The translations under genes and the position numbers were made by a program. A stretch of DNA of 6,721 nt from Actinomycetales bacterium. GTDB taxonomy: Bacteria; Actinomycetota; Actinomycetes; S36-B12. How positions within the stretch are numbered: the first letter of the stretch is position 1; the number at the start of each line of letters is the position of its first letter. The stretch spans positions 1 to 6,721 of the forward strand of contig JAFIHP010000196.1 in the NCBI GenBank assembly GCA_017849335.1. The letters are read 5' to 3'. The notes beneath the pieces were generated by a model. The model worked only from the letters and a program-made list of their open reading frames with translations. It made no database searches and was not told where the DNA came from. Below, piece by piece: positions 1 to 5,887 of the stretch.

Positions 1-1
1 C

Positions 2-91
2 GACGGGTTCGCCGTGGACCGCGGTGGCGTCCACATCGGGCTGTTCCACGGCTCCGAGCGGTCGGCGATGTCAGCGGAGGACGCGTCGAAG
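2..91 (+). pseudogene. Inverted internal fragment of the same metallophosphoesterase (HG motif region)
   Basis: Read rightward from position 2, the DNA encodes about 30 residues starting DGFAVDRGGVHIGLFHGSE. The hydrophobic strand followed by His-Gly (VHIGLFHGSE) is what SbcD/YhaO-like phosphoesterases carry as their fourth metal-binding motif, some tens of residues after GNHD. That motif is exactly what the leftward fragment at 71-385 lacks. After about position 91 the reading continues into sequence that is plainly the antisense of the leftward fragment, so the coding similarity ends there. It is inferred, from memory of the family and without alignment, that this is a downstream part of the same gene turned around. 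An alternative is the end of a second, separate phosphoesterase gene, but the meeting of two complementary parts of one family at one point makes that less likely. Confidence 0.6.
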
Positions 92-385
92 GTGGTAGAT
101 GCTCGCCGGCCCGTACCAGTCGTGGTTGCCGGGCGCCAGGAGCACCGGCATCGGGGTCGCCGACCCGAACAGGTCGGCGAGGAACCGCGCCGTGTCCTCG
201 GTGACGCGCTCGTGCTCGAACAGGTCGCCGGCGACGCAGAGCGCGTCCGCCCCCTCCGCACACGCCAGCTCGACGGCCGACGTCAGCGTGTCGCGCAACG
301 CCTGCCGTCGCAGGGATCCGCCGTCCGCCCCGGCCCAGGCGAAGGGCGCGTCCACGTGGACGTCGGCGATGTGGACCAGCCGCAT
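71..385 (-). pseudogene. N-terminal fragment of a calcineurin-like metallophosphoesterase (SbcD/Mre11/YhaO type), interrupted
   Basis: The fragment has 104 residues and begins MRLVHIADVHVDAPF. Three of the conserved metal-binding motifs of the calcineurin-like phosphoesterase superfamily are visible in order: D8-x-H10, G53-D-L-F-E57 and G86-N-H-D89. Members closest to this N-terminus are DNA-repair-exonuclease-like enzymes of the SbcD/Mre11 group, which use two metal ions to cut DNA or phosphoesters in the cytoplasm. The start at 385 is chosen because the homology-like sequence begins there and an excellent ribosome binding site lies 7 nt upstream; an ATG at 427 in the same frame would add 14 unlikely residues. 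The family normally runs to about 350-400 residues, but this frame stops at 71, just after GNHDWYGPASIYHL. The later HG motif is found on the opposite strand at 2-91. The gene is therefore broken here by an inversion or by an assembly artefact. I am sure of the superfamily, less so of the substrate. Confidence 0.85.
80..87. repeat. 8-bp palindrome GACGCGTC at the inversion junction
   Basis: GACGCGTC is its own reverse complement and sits where the leftward phosphoesterase fragment and the rightward fragment meet. Either side of it the two strands encode different parts of what looks like one protein. A short self-complementary sequence at such a point is what one expects from microhomology-driven inversion or from an inverted chimera formed during amplification or assembly. 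An 8-bp palindrome can also occur by chance in DNA this GC-rich. Confidence 0.55.
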
Positions 386-387
386 GG

Positions 388-397
388 CCCTCCCTCC
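388..397 (-). promoter_or_regulatory. Ribosome binding site of the metallophosphoesterase
   Basis: On the minus strand the sequence GGAGGGAGGG precedes the ATG at 385. Its first GGAGG (393-397) is 7 nt from the start codon, an optimal distance. This decides the start at 385 over the upstream in-frame ATG at 427. The 74-bp divergent spacer 386-459 shows no convincing -35/-10 pair for either gene. Confidence 0.75.
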
Positions 398-459
398 GGT
401 CGCTGCGCGGTGCAGTGTCCCGCGCACCCCTGACAGTCCGTTCCTGAGACACTCGGGCG

Positions 460-996
460 ATGGCGACGGTCACGATCCGCGAGGCGGCAACGTCGGACGA
501 CTTCGCCGGCTTCGGCCGCCTCGTCGTCACGTACGAGGGCTGGCTCCGCGACCGGTATGCGACGACCCCGGGGTTCGTCGACGGAGTCCTCGCCCATCAG
601 GACCTCGCCGCCGAGCTCACCTCACTGCCCGAGCGGTACGGCCCGCCCCACGGTGCCACGATGCTCGCCGAGCAGGGCGATCTACTGGTCGGCGCGGTCG
701 CGTACCACGACCTCGGCGACGGGACGTGCGAGATGAAACGCATGTACGTGGATGACGCCGTCCAGGGCCAGGGCATCGGCCGACGCTTGTGCGTTGCCCT
801 GGTCGACCGGGCGACCGCCGCAGGCTTCTCGGCCATGCGCCTGGACACCGGCCGGCTCAACACGGAGGCCGTGGCGCTGTACGAGAGCCTGGGCTTCCGC
901 GAGCGGGGCGCCTACCGGGACTACCCCGATCACGTCGTGGAACACCTGCGGTTCTTCGAACGGCCGCTGACGACGCCACCGACCGACGTCTCCTGA
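460..996 (+). CDS. GNAT family N-acetyltransferase
   Basis: This is a 178-residue protein of the GCN5-related acetyltransferase fold, which moves an acetyl group from acetyl-CoA to an amine; the acceptor cannot be predicted. The acetyl-CoA-binding motif A is clear at residues 91-110 (EMKRMYVDDAVQGQGIGRRL), with the Q/R-x-x-G-x-G signature as Q102-G-Q-G105-I-G107. Motif B follows as AVALYESLGFRE around 137-148. The length is normal for a single GNAT domain with about 50 extra residues before the core. There is no signal peptide or membrane segment, so it should be cytoplasmic. The ATG start has no good Shine-Dalgarno sequence. A GACACT hexamer (448-453) lies 6 nt upstream, a spacing typical of leaderless actinobacterial genes, but it departs from the TANNNT consensus at its first base. 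The gene is divergent from the phosphoesterase and convergent with the diguanylate cyclase, leaving one base between the stop codons. Confidence 0.92.
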   Translation: MATVTIREAATSDDFAGFGRLVVTYEGWLRDRYATTPGFVDGVLAHQDLAAELTSLPERYGPPHGATMLAEQGDLLVGAVAYHDLGDGTCEMKRMYVDDAVQGQGIGRRLCVALVDRATAAGFSAMRLDTGRLNTEAVALYESLGFRERGAYRDYPDHVVEHLRFFERPLTTPPTDVS

Positions 997-997
997 G

Positions 998-2509
998 CTA
1001 CCCGGGCAGGGACGTGCCCGCGTAGTGCACGACGAGCCGGTCACGTCCGTCCGACTTCGCCTGGTACAGGGCCGCGTCCGCCCGCTCGAAGGCACGTTGC
1101 AGCGGCTCGTATGGCATCGCAGCGGACACGCCCACCGACACGGTCGCCGGGGACGGGGTGGCCGCACGCATGCGCTCGAGCGCCGAGGCGGCCTCGTCGA
1201 CGGTCATCCCGGTGAACAGGACTGCGAACTCCTCGCCCCCGTACCGTGCGAGGAATGCGGAGTCCGGGAGAGCCGCCCGCCAGGCGACGGCGCAGGCAGC
1301 GAGCAGGTCGTCGCCGGCCGAGTGGCCGAACTCGTCGTTGAACTCCTTGAACCCGTCGAGGTCGCCGACGGCGACGACCACGCGTCCGCCATCGCTCGAC
1401 ACGAGGGCTGCTGCACGGGTCAGGGTGAAGTCCCACGACCGGCGGTTCGGCAGGCCCGTGAGCACGTCCGTGCGGGCGAGGGCGTCGAGACGGGACTCCT
1501 GTGCCCGGACGGTCCGCAGCAGGAGCAGGACCCGACCCAGGAGCAGGACGTTGATGACGACCGTGACGCTCGCGATGAGGGCCATGTCCGGGTGGTCGCC
1601 GTTTCGCGCCTGGAACACCAGGATGACCGGGCCGACCAGCGTTCCCACGCCCAGCGCGAGCAGTCGCGCGGGCGTGATCATCGCCGCGCCATGCCGCAGC
1701 GGCTGCGCGACCGTGCGCGCGCCGGGAGCCACCACCGCGAAGGCGATCAACGCGGTCGACGCGGCGAATGCGGCGTCCACCCACGTCGGGATCTCGTCGA
1801 GGTTGGCGGCCACGGCGAGCGCGTTGTAGACGAGGTCAGCAAGCAGGCTGGCGCCCACGCCCGCGGTGAGCAGCACCAATGCGGGAGTCGGACGCCCGCC
1901 GGCGAACATGATCCGGGCGAGGAGCGCGAGCATGAGCAGGTCGAGTGCGGGGTAGAGAGCCGCCACGACGGACGCCGGGTCGGACGCAGCCGCCGCGAGC
2001 GGGACGAACACGATCGGCGCGCCGATCAGGAAGGCCGCAGCCGTTGCGACCGCCGTGTCGATCCAGGCCGCGACATCCCACACCTGCTGGCGCCGGGCGA
2101 TGATGACGACGAGCGCGGCAGCCTGGGGCAGGTAGGCGGCGAAGTACAAGATGTCCGGCCAGGACGGGAACGGCTCGACGCCAAAGTGGTACTGCATCAC
2201 GTCGTAGACGACGTCTCCGACCGTGACCAGGGCCAGGTTCGCGGCCAGCAGTCCCCACACCACCCGGCTCGGTGACGGCATCCACTCGGCGACAGTGGCG
2301 ACGACGATCGTCGCCATGATCTCGATGCCGAGCGAGAACGCGACCGACGCCGGCGAGCCGGACGGCAGCACGATGATGAACCCGAGCGCGACGGCAACGG
2401 CGAAGACCGCCAGGCTCCCCACGGTCCCCGCCCACGGTCGGGCGACGTCGCCTGCGTTCACGCGCGAACGGTAGCCAACCGAGGGGCCCTCACGACGGGC
2501 CGCCGCCAC
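998..2509 (-). CDS. Membrane-anchored GGDEF diguanylate cyclase
   Basis: The protein has 503 residues. The C-terminal GGDEF domain (about 346-495) makes cyclic di-GMP from two GTP. It shows DVLTGLPNRRSWD at 348-360, the metal-binding GDLDGFKEFND at 382-392, the active-site loop GGEEF at 424-428, SVGVS at 458-462 and the closing ADAALYQAKSDGRDRLV. All catalytic residues seem intact. The RxxD inhibitory site usually found five residues before GGEEF is absent (PDSA there), so product feedback by that route is unlikely. Residues 28-331 hold about ten hydrophobic segments of no sensory family I can name, so the signal is unknown. A short helix (about 332-346) joins the two parts. No EAL or HD-GYP domain is present. 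The start is a GTG at 2509, overlapping the upstream gene by 20 bp; a GTG at 2461 is an alternative giving 487 residues. Neither has a strong ribosome binding site, which fits translational coupling to the upstream gene. Confidence 0.93.
   Translation of the reverse strand: MAAARREGPSVGYRSRVNAGDVARPWAGTVGSLAVFAVAVALGFIIVLPSGSPASVAFSLGIEIMATIVVATVAEWMPSPSRVVWGLLAANLALVTVGDVVYDVMQYHFGVEPFPSWPDILYFAAYLPQAAALVVIIARRQQVWDVAAWIDTAVATAAAFLIGAPIVFVPLAAAASDPASVVAALYPALDLLMLALLARIMFAGGRPTPALVLLTAGVGASLLADLVYNALAVAANLDEIPTWVDAAFAASTALIAFAVVAPGARTVAQPLRHGAAMITPARLLALGVGTLVGPVILVFQARNGDHPDMALIASVTVVINVLLLGRVLLLLRTVRAQESRLDALARTDVLTGLPNRRSWDFTLTRAAALVSSDGGRVVVAVGDLDGFKEFNDEFGHSAGDDLLAACAVAWRAALPDSAFLARYGGEEFAVLFTGMTVDEAASALERMRAATPSPATVSVGVSAAMPYEPLQRAFERADAALYQAKSDGRDRLVVHYAGTSLPG
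1003..1020. terminator. Possible bidirectional hairpin terminator between convergent genes
   Basis: CGGGCA (1003-1008) and TGCCCG (1015-1020) form a 6-bp GC-rich stem with a 6-nt loop. It begins 7 nt after the acetyltransferase stop and overlaps the last codons of the convergent diguanylate cyclase gene. There is no T-tract on either side, so it is not a classical intrinsic terminator. Its position is the only reason to suspect a role. Stems of this size are common by chance at this GC content. Confidence 0.3.
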
Positions 2510-2906
2510 GCAGGAGCCTGCCCACCGACAGGAGGACGGCGATCAGCCCGCTGATCATCACGGCGGCCAGCACCACACGGATGAGGGTGCCCTGCCCCGA
2601 GAGGTCTCCGTACGGGAACGGGTAGAGCACCAGGAGCCGGAAGGCGATCCAGACGGCGAGACCGCCGACGACGATGCCCGCCAGCACCCGCAGACCCGGC
2701 GAGTCGACGAACACCAGGATGACGCTCGAGACGAATGCCACGCCCAAGGCCGCATTGATCCACGGGATCACCGGCGCCGCGTCGGCGGTGACGATTCCGA
2801 GCTCCGCCCAGCCCGGCGAGCGGTTGATGACGTAGAGCAGCACCCCGGTCACCACGGCGATGACCAGGGACGTCGCGCGGCTTCCGGAGGCGCGAGTGCT
2901 CGCCAC
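2490..2906 (-). CDS. Small four-helix integral membrane protein, function unknown
   Basis: This 138-residue protein has four clear hydrophobic segments at about 11-28, 46-67, 72-97 and 108-131. Its basic N-terminus (MASTRASGSR) and basic C-terminal end (GRLLRGGGPS) suggest that both termini are cytoplasmic. I recognise no enzymatic motif. The pattern resembles small actinobacterial membrane proteins of unassigned function. The start is a GTG at 2906. There is no good Shine-Dalgarno sequence, but a TANNNT -10 element lies 6 nt upstream, which suggests a leaderless transcript. The stop lies inside the start region of the diguanylate cyclase gene, so the two are very probably cotranscribed. This makes the protein a candidate membrane partner of the cyclase, though that is inference from position only. 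The gene is divergent from the LuxR regulator. Confidence 0.8.
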   Translation of the reverse strand: MASTRASGSRATSLVIAVVTGVLLYVINRSPGWAELGIVTADAAPVIPWINAALGVAFVSSVILVFVDSPGLRVLAGIVVGGLAVWIAFRLLVLYPFPYGDLSGQGTLIRVVLAAVMISGLIAVLLSVGRLLRGGGPS

Positions 2907-2912
2907 GGCCCC

Positions 2913-2918
2913 AGGGTA
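2913..2918 (-). promoter_or_regulatory. Candidate -10 element (TACCCT) of a leaderless transcript
   Basis: On the minus strand TACCCT is followed by exactly 6 nt (GGGGCC) and then the GTG start of the small membrane protein gene. A TANNNT hexamer 6-7 nt before a start codon is the usual arrangement for leaderless actinobacterial mRNAs. No -35 match is seen at a proper distance. A chance match is possible. Confidence 0.4.
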
Positions 2919-2943
2919 GAGCGAACATGCGCATCCGTGGGAA

Positions 2944-2958
2944 CCCGGAAGCGCCGGG
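2944..2958. repeat. Short inverted repeat in the divergent spacer
   Basis: CCCGG (2944-2948) and CCGGG (2954-2958) are inverted arms separated by 5 nt, in the 173-bp spacer between the membrane-protein/cyclase pair and the LuxR regulator gene. It lies upstream of the candidate leaderless start, where an operator could sit. The arms are short and GC-only, so chance is a real alternative. Confidence 0.25.
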
Positions 2959-3019
2959 ACGCGTCTTTCGCATCACCTCGGATGGGTGACTTGCGCCGTG
3001 ATCCCGACGCGACGTCGAC

Positions 3020-3025
3020 TAGCCT
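3020..3025 (+). promoter_or_regulatory. Candidate -10 element (TAGCCT) for the LuxR regulator gene
   Basis: TAGCCT fits the TANNNT form and stands out in GC-rich spacer DNA, predicting a transcript start near 3032 and a leader of about 48 nt. The nearest -35-like hexamer, TTGCGC at 2991-2996, is 23 nt away, too far for a standard promoter. The element is therefore weakly supported. Confidence 0.25.
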
Positions 3026-3069
3026 CGCCCTGCGACCGCCGGCCGCTGCCGGCAGAGGTCATGCGCAAC

Positions 3070-3075
3070 GGGAGG
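3070..3075 (+). promoter_or_regulatory. Ribosome binding site of the LuxR regulator
   Basis: GGGAGG ends 4 nt before the GTG at 3080. The spacing is slightly short but the sequence is strong. It favours the GTG over the in-frame ATG at 3104, which has no comparable site upstream. Confidence 0.65.
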
Positions 3076-3079
3076 CCAG

Positions 3080-5392
3080 GTGACCACGGACTCCGAACGC
3101 CGCATGTCCGCCGAGCGCCCCTCGCGGACCCTGTCGATCACGCGCCCGCGCCTGGTCGACCTCCTGGCCGAGTCCGACGGCCCGCTCACCTTCGTCTCCG
3201 CGCCCGCCGGTTCGGGCAAGAGCGTCCTGCTGCGCCAGTGGTCCGACTCCGACACCCGGACCCATGTCGCCATCCGTCTCCAGCCGTGGTCGAACAGCCC
3301 GGCGGCACTCACCGAGCTGCTGATCGCCGGACTCGACCCGCTCGGCACGGACCTGGACGAGGTCCGCACGGTCGCGACCGGCGACGAACCCCGTTTCTCC
3401 GCGACGCTGCTGCCTGCGCTCGCCGCCGCCGCCGCGTCCCGCGACGCCCCGTACGTGCTGATCGTCGACGACTGCCACCTGCTCACCGACGACCGGTGCC
3501 AGCGCATCCTCGAGGTGGTGGCGGACGCGATCCCCGCGGCGTCGCGGCTGGTCCTCGCCAGCCGGACCGCCGCCCCGCCGTGGCTGGCACGCGCTCGGAC
3601 GAACGGCGATCTCGTCGAGGTCAGCAGCAGCGACCTCGCGTTCCGCCCGGACGAGGCGGCGGAGATCCTGGCGCTGCACGGCGTCCCGACGGACCCCGAG
3701 CTCGTGGACCGGGTGCTCGCCGTCACGGAAGGCTGGCCCGTCGGCGTCTACCTGGTCGCCCTCCTGCTGTCGGGGGTCGGATCCACTCCCGACGCGGTGT
3801 CCCGGCTCTCGGCCTCGATCGGTCGCGGTCGGCCGATCCGCGAGTACCTGCACTCGCAGGTCCTGGACCGGCTGGATGCGGACGCCCGCGCCTTCCTGAG
3901 GCAGACGTCGATCCTCGACGTCGTCGTCCCCGCCCTGAGCGACCGGATGCTGGGACGTCACGACTCCCTGTCCGTCCTACGGCGGCTCGCCCGCTCGGTC
4001 CAGCTGGTCGTGTCGCTCGACGACACGGACGACACGTTCCGCTATCACCACCTGCTCCAGGACGTGCTGCGGGACGAGCTGACCGAGGTCGAGCCAGAGA
4101 CCGTCTCGGGCCTCCACGCGTCCGCCGCGCAGTGGTACGGCGAGAACGACGAGCTCGACCTGTCGGTGCGGCATGCCGTCCTGTCCGGCGATGTCCCGTT
4201 CGCCGCGACGGTGATCACCCACAACCTCGGCAAGGTCATCGGAGTCGGGACTCCCGACCGGCTCGCCGAGTGGCTGCGGCCATTGGACGACCGCGTTCTC
4301 GCCGGTGACCCGTTGCTGGCGGTGTCGCGGTGCTGGCTGGCGATCCAACGCGGCGACGACGCGGACGTGGCCGTCTGGCTGCGTCGCGCCGAGGCCCTGT
4401 GCCCCCGATGGCCCGAGCGCATCGGGGAGGTGGACGCCGCGGGCGCGGTCGCGGTGACCGCGCTCATCGCCGGCACCGTGCCGTTGGCACGTGCCGGCAG
4501 GATCGCCGATCGAATGGCGGAGGCGCTTCCGCCGGAGCTTCCCTACGTCTCGACGGCGCACGTCCTCGGCTTCATGGCCGAGGACCTGGTGGGCATCGAC
4601 GCCGGTGCGCGCGACCGCCACGCGGAGGCGGCGATCGCGGTCTCGACGGCGTTCCCCCTGCCATCGGTCACCGCGAACGCGCTCAGCTGGCAGGCCCTCG
4701 GTCTGATCCTCGACGGCAACCTCGCCGACGCGCGGCCGCTGCAGGAGCGGGCCAACGAGATCGTCGGCGAGGCTCGGCTGGACCGCCTGGCCACGTCGGG
4801 CGTGACGATGTCCGTGAACGCCCTCTACCTCGCACTGTCCAACCGCGTGCCCGAAGCCGAGGAGGCACTCGGCGCCGCACGTCGGCAGTTCCTGAGGATG
4901 CGGGGGTTCCTGCGCTGGTTCCGCACTGTCGGTCCCCTTCTGCACGCCGCCACGATGGCTCGGCTCGGAGACCCGGGAGCGGCCCGTCGCGTGCTGTCGG
5001 AAACCCCGGGGCTAAGCACCGGTGAGCTCGCCACGTCGCGACGGGTTCGGCAGCTCGTCACTCTCGTCGAGGCGTCGATCGGGGCGAACTCGACCCTCGC
5101 TGCGCCCGGACGGGCGACCTTGACGGACGCCGAGCTGAGAGTCATGCAGTACCTGCCCAGCCACCTGTCGCTTCCGCAGGTCGCCGAGCGACTCTTCCTC
5201 TCCACCAACACGGTCAAGACGCACGTGCAGGCGATCTACCGCAAGCTCGGGGTGACGTCGCGGGACGAGGCGGTGGTCGCGGCGCGTGCACTCGGGCTCA
5301 TCAAGAGCGTCCCGGATCTCGGTGCCAGCCAGCCGGTTCACCTCGTTCGGGTGGACCATCCCCGGCCACCCGCGCTGCGCCGCCCGCGCTGA
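3080..5392 (+). CDS. Large ATP-binding LuxR-family (LAL/MalT-type) transcriptional regulator
   Basis: The protein has 770 residues and the architecture of MalT-like regulators: an N-terminal STAND-type ATPase, a helical repeat middle and a C-terminal LuxR DNA-binding domain. The P-loop is APAGSGKS at 41-48, and the Walker B strand is VLIVDDCH at 126-132. Residues about 340-670 are Ala/Leu-rich and helical, consistent with tetratricopeptide-like repeats that sense an inducer. The LuxR helix-turn-helix lies at about 681-741, with LTDAELRVM, LPQVAERLFLSTNTVKTHV and IYRKLGVTSRDEAV. Family members are usually ATP-dependent activators that oligomerise on binding a ligand. At 770 residues it is shorter than MalT (about 900). 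A Pro/Arg-rich tail of about 29 residues follows the DNA-binding domain, where most relatives end. The start is the GTG at 3080 with GGGAGG upstream. It is divergent from the membrane-protein/cyclase pair and upstream of the DUF6325 cluster, so its targets may include either. The ligand is unknown. Confidence 0.93.
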   Translation: MTTDSERRMSAERPSRTLSITRPRLVDLLAESDGPLTFVSAPAGSGKSVLLRQWSDSDTRTHVAIRLQPWSNSPAALTELLIAGLDPLGTDLDEVRTVATGDEPRFSATLLPALAAAAASRDAPYVLIVDDCHLLTDDRCQRILEVVADAIPAASRLVLASRTAAPPWLARARTNGDLVEVSSSDLAFRPDEAAEILALHGVPTDPELVDRVLAVTEGWPVGVYLVALLLSGVGSTPDAVSRLSASIGRGRPIREYLHSQVLDRLDADARAFLRQTSILDVVVPALSDRMLGRHDSLSVLRRLARSVQLVVSLDDTDDTFRYHHLLQDVLRDELTEVEPETVSGLHASAAQWYGENDELDLSVRHAVLSGDVPFAATVITHNLGKVIGVGTPDRLAEWLRPLDDRVLAGDPLLAVSRCWLAIQRGDDADVAVWLRRAEALCPRWPERIGEVDAAGAVAVTALIAGTVPLARAGRIADRMAEALPPELPYVSTAHVLGFMAEDLVGIDAGARDRHAEAAIAVSTAFPLPSVTANALSWQALGLILDGNLADARPLQERANEIVGEARLDRLATSGVTMSVNALYLALSNRVPEAEEALGAARRQFLRMRGFLRWFRTVGPLLHAATMARLGDPGAARRVLSETPGLSTGELATSRRVRQLVTLVEASIGANSTLAAPGRATLTDAELRVMQYLPSHLSLPQVAERLFLSTNTVKTHVQAIYRKLGVTSRDEAVVAARALGLIKSVPDLGASQPVHLVRVDHPRPPALRRPR

Positions 5393-5396
5393 TAAT
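5391..5396 (+). promoter_or_regulatory. Candidate -10 element (GATAAT) for the DUF6325 cluster
   Basis: GATAAT differs from TATAAT by one base and overlaps the stop codon of the LuxR gene. The overlapping TAATCT (5393-5398) also fits TANNNT. It is the most AT-rich patch in this part of the window. Transcription would start near 5403, giving a leader of about 40 nt. No good -35 is seen 16-18 nt upstream. Confidence 0.4.
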
Positions 5397-5404
5397 CTCC
5401 CAGT

Positions 5405-5423
5405 GACCGGGGTGTGCCCGGTC
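5405..5423 (+). terminator. Hairpin between the LuxR gene and DUF6325
   Basis: GACCGGG (5405-5411) and CCCGGTC (5417-5423) form a perfect 7-bp stem around a GTGTG loop, 12 nt after the LuxR stop. It could end the LuxR transcript, although no T-tract follows. If the GATAAT element just upstream is a promoter, the hairpin instead lies at the very 5' end of the DUF6325 mRNA, where it could affect stability. The sequence does not decide between these. Confidence 0.4.
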
Positions 5424-5444
5424 CTCGAACCCCCGGAGCGCCAC

Positions 5445-5858
5445 ATGCCCCTCGGTCCCGTCGATGTCTACGTCATCGGCTTCCCCGGCATCAAGTTCAC
5501 CGGCCAGATCGTCCCGGCGATCATGGACCTGGTCCAGGCCGGCACCATCCGCGTGCTCGATGTCCTGTTCGTCCTGAAGGACGCCGACGGCGTCGTGACC
5601 TCCCTGTCGATCGAGGACCTCGACCCCGATCTCGGACCGGCCTTCGTCGAGATCGAGGTGTCCGACCACGGTGTCCTGAACGTGGAGGACGCCGAGGAGA
5701 TCAGCGAGGACCTCGCGCCGAACAGCTCGGCCCTGCTCATCGCCTACGAGAACACCTGGATGGAGCCCCTCGTCGCCGCGTTCGCGAGCGCCGATGCGGT
5801 CGTCATCGACCAGATCCGCATCCCGGCCGACGTCGTCGCTGCCGCGCTCACTGCCTGA
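5445..5858 (+). CDS. DUF6325 family protein
   Basis: This 137-residue protein opens MPLGPVDVYVIGFPGIKFTG and goes on to residues 21-45, which alternate helix and strand (IVPAIMDLVQAGTIRVLDVLFVLKD). This matches my recollection of the actinobacterial DUF6325 family, whose function is unknown. It is strongly acidic in the middle (EDLDPDLGPAFVEIE; EDAEEISEDL). It then has a strand-like ALLIAYENTW stretch (96-105) and a helix before DAVVIDQIRIP. It has no signal peptide or membrane span, so it is probably cytoplasmic. The ATG at 5445 is chosen because the family-like sequence begins there and GGAG (5435-5438) lies 6 nt upstream. The frame is open back to 5286, but that part overlaps the LuxR gene and is not protein-like. 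The SHOCT gene follows after 29 bp, suggesting one operon. The overall alternating pattern recalls ferredoxin-like stress proteins (DUF1269), but that is only a guess. Confidence 0.85.
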   Translation: MPLGPVDVYVIGFPGIKFTGQIVPAIMDLVQAGTIRVLDVLFVLKDADGVVTSLSIEDLDPDLGPAFVEIEVSDHGVLNVEDAEEISEDLAPNSSALLIAYENTWMEPLVAAFASADAVVIDQIRIPADVVAAALTA

Positions 5859-5875
5859 TTCGACTCACCTCGCAG

Positions 5876-5881
5876 AAAGGA
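5876..5881 (+). promoter_or_regulatory. Ribosome binding site of the SHOCT protein
   Basis: AAAGGA lies 6 nt before the ATG at 5888 in the 29-bp gap after DUF6325. It fixes the start at 5888, although the same frame is open far upstream inside the DUF6325 gene. Confidence 0.75.
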
Positions 5882-5887
5882 ACCACC

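Noticed and set aside
14..433. Rightward open frame of 139 codons opposite the phosphoesterase fragment
   Set aside because: Beyond about position 91 it is only the antisense of the clear leftward phosphoesterase fragment and is Arg/Gly-rich without motifs. Only its first 26 codons or so carry family-like sequence.
430..453. CTGACA (430-435) and GACACT (448-453) as a promoter of the acetyltransferase gene
   Set aside because: The spacing is only 12 bp and the second hexamer lacks the leading T, so a standard promoter is not supported.
1025..2275. Long rightward open frame of 416 codons
   Set aside because: It is antisense to the GGDEF cyclase gene, which has intact motifs and membrane segments. 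The translation is Arg/Glu/Gly-rich low-complexity sequence, typical of opposite-strand frames in GC-rich DNA.
2986..4308. Rightward open frame of 440 codons overlapping the LuxR gene
   Set aside because: It is an out-of-frame reading of the LuxR gene, dominated by Arg/Pro, with no recognisable domain or ribosome binding site.
3977..4945. Leftward open frame of 322 codons inside the LuxR gene
   Set aside because: Opposite-strand reading of a gene whose own frame has complete family features; composition is not protein-like.
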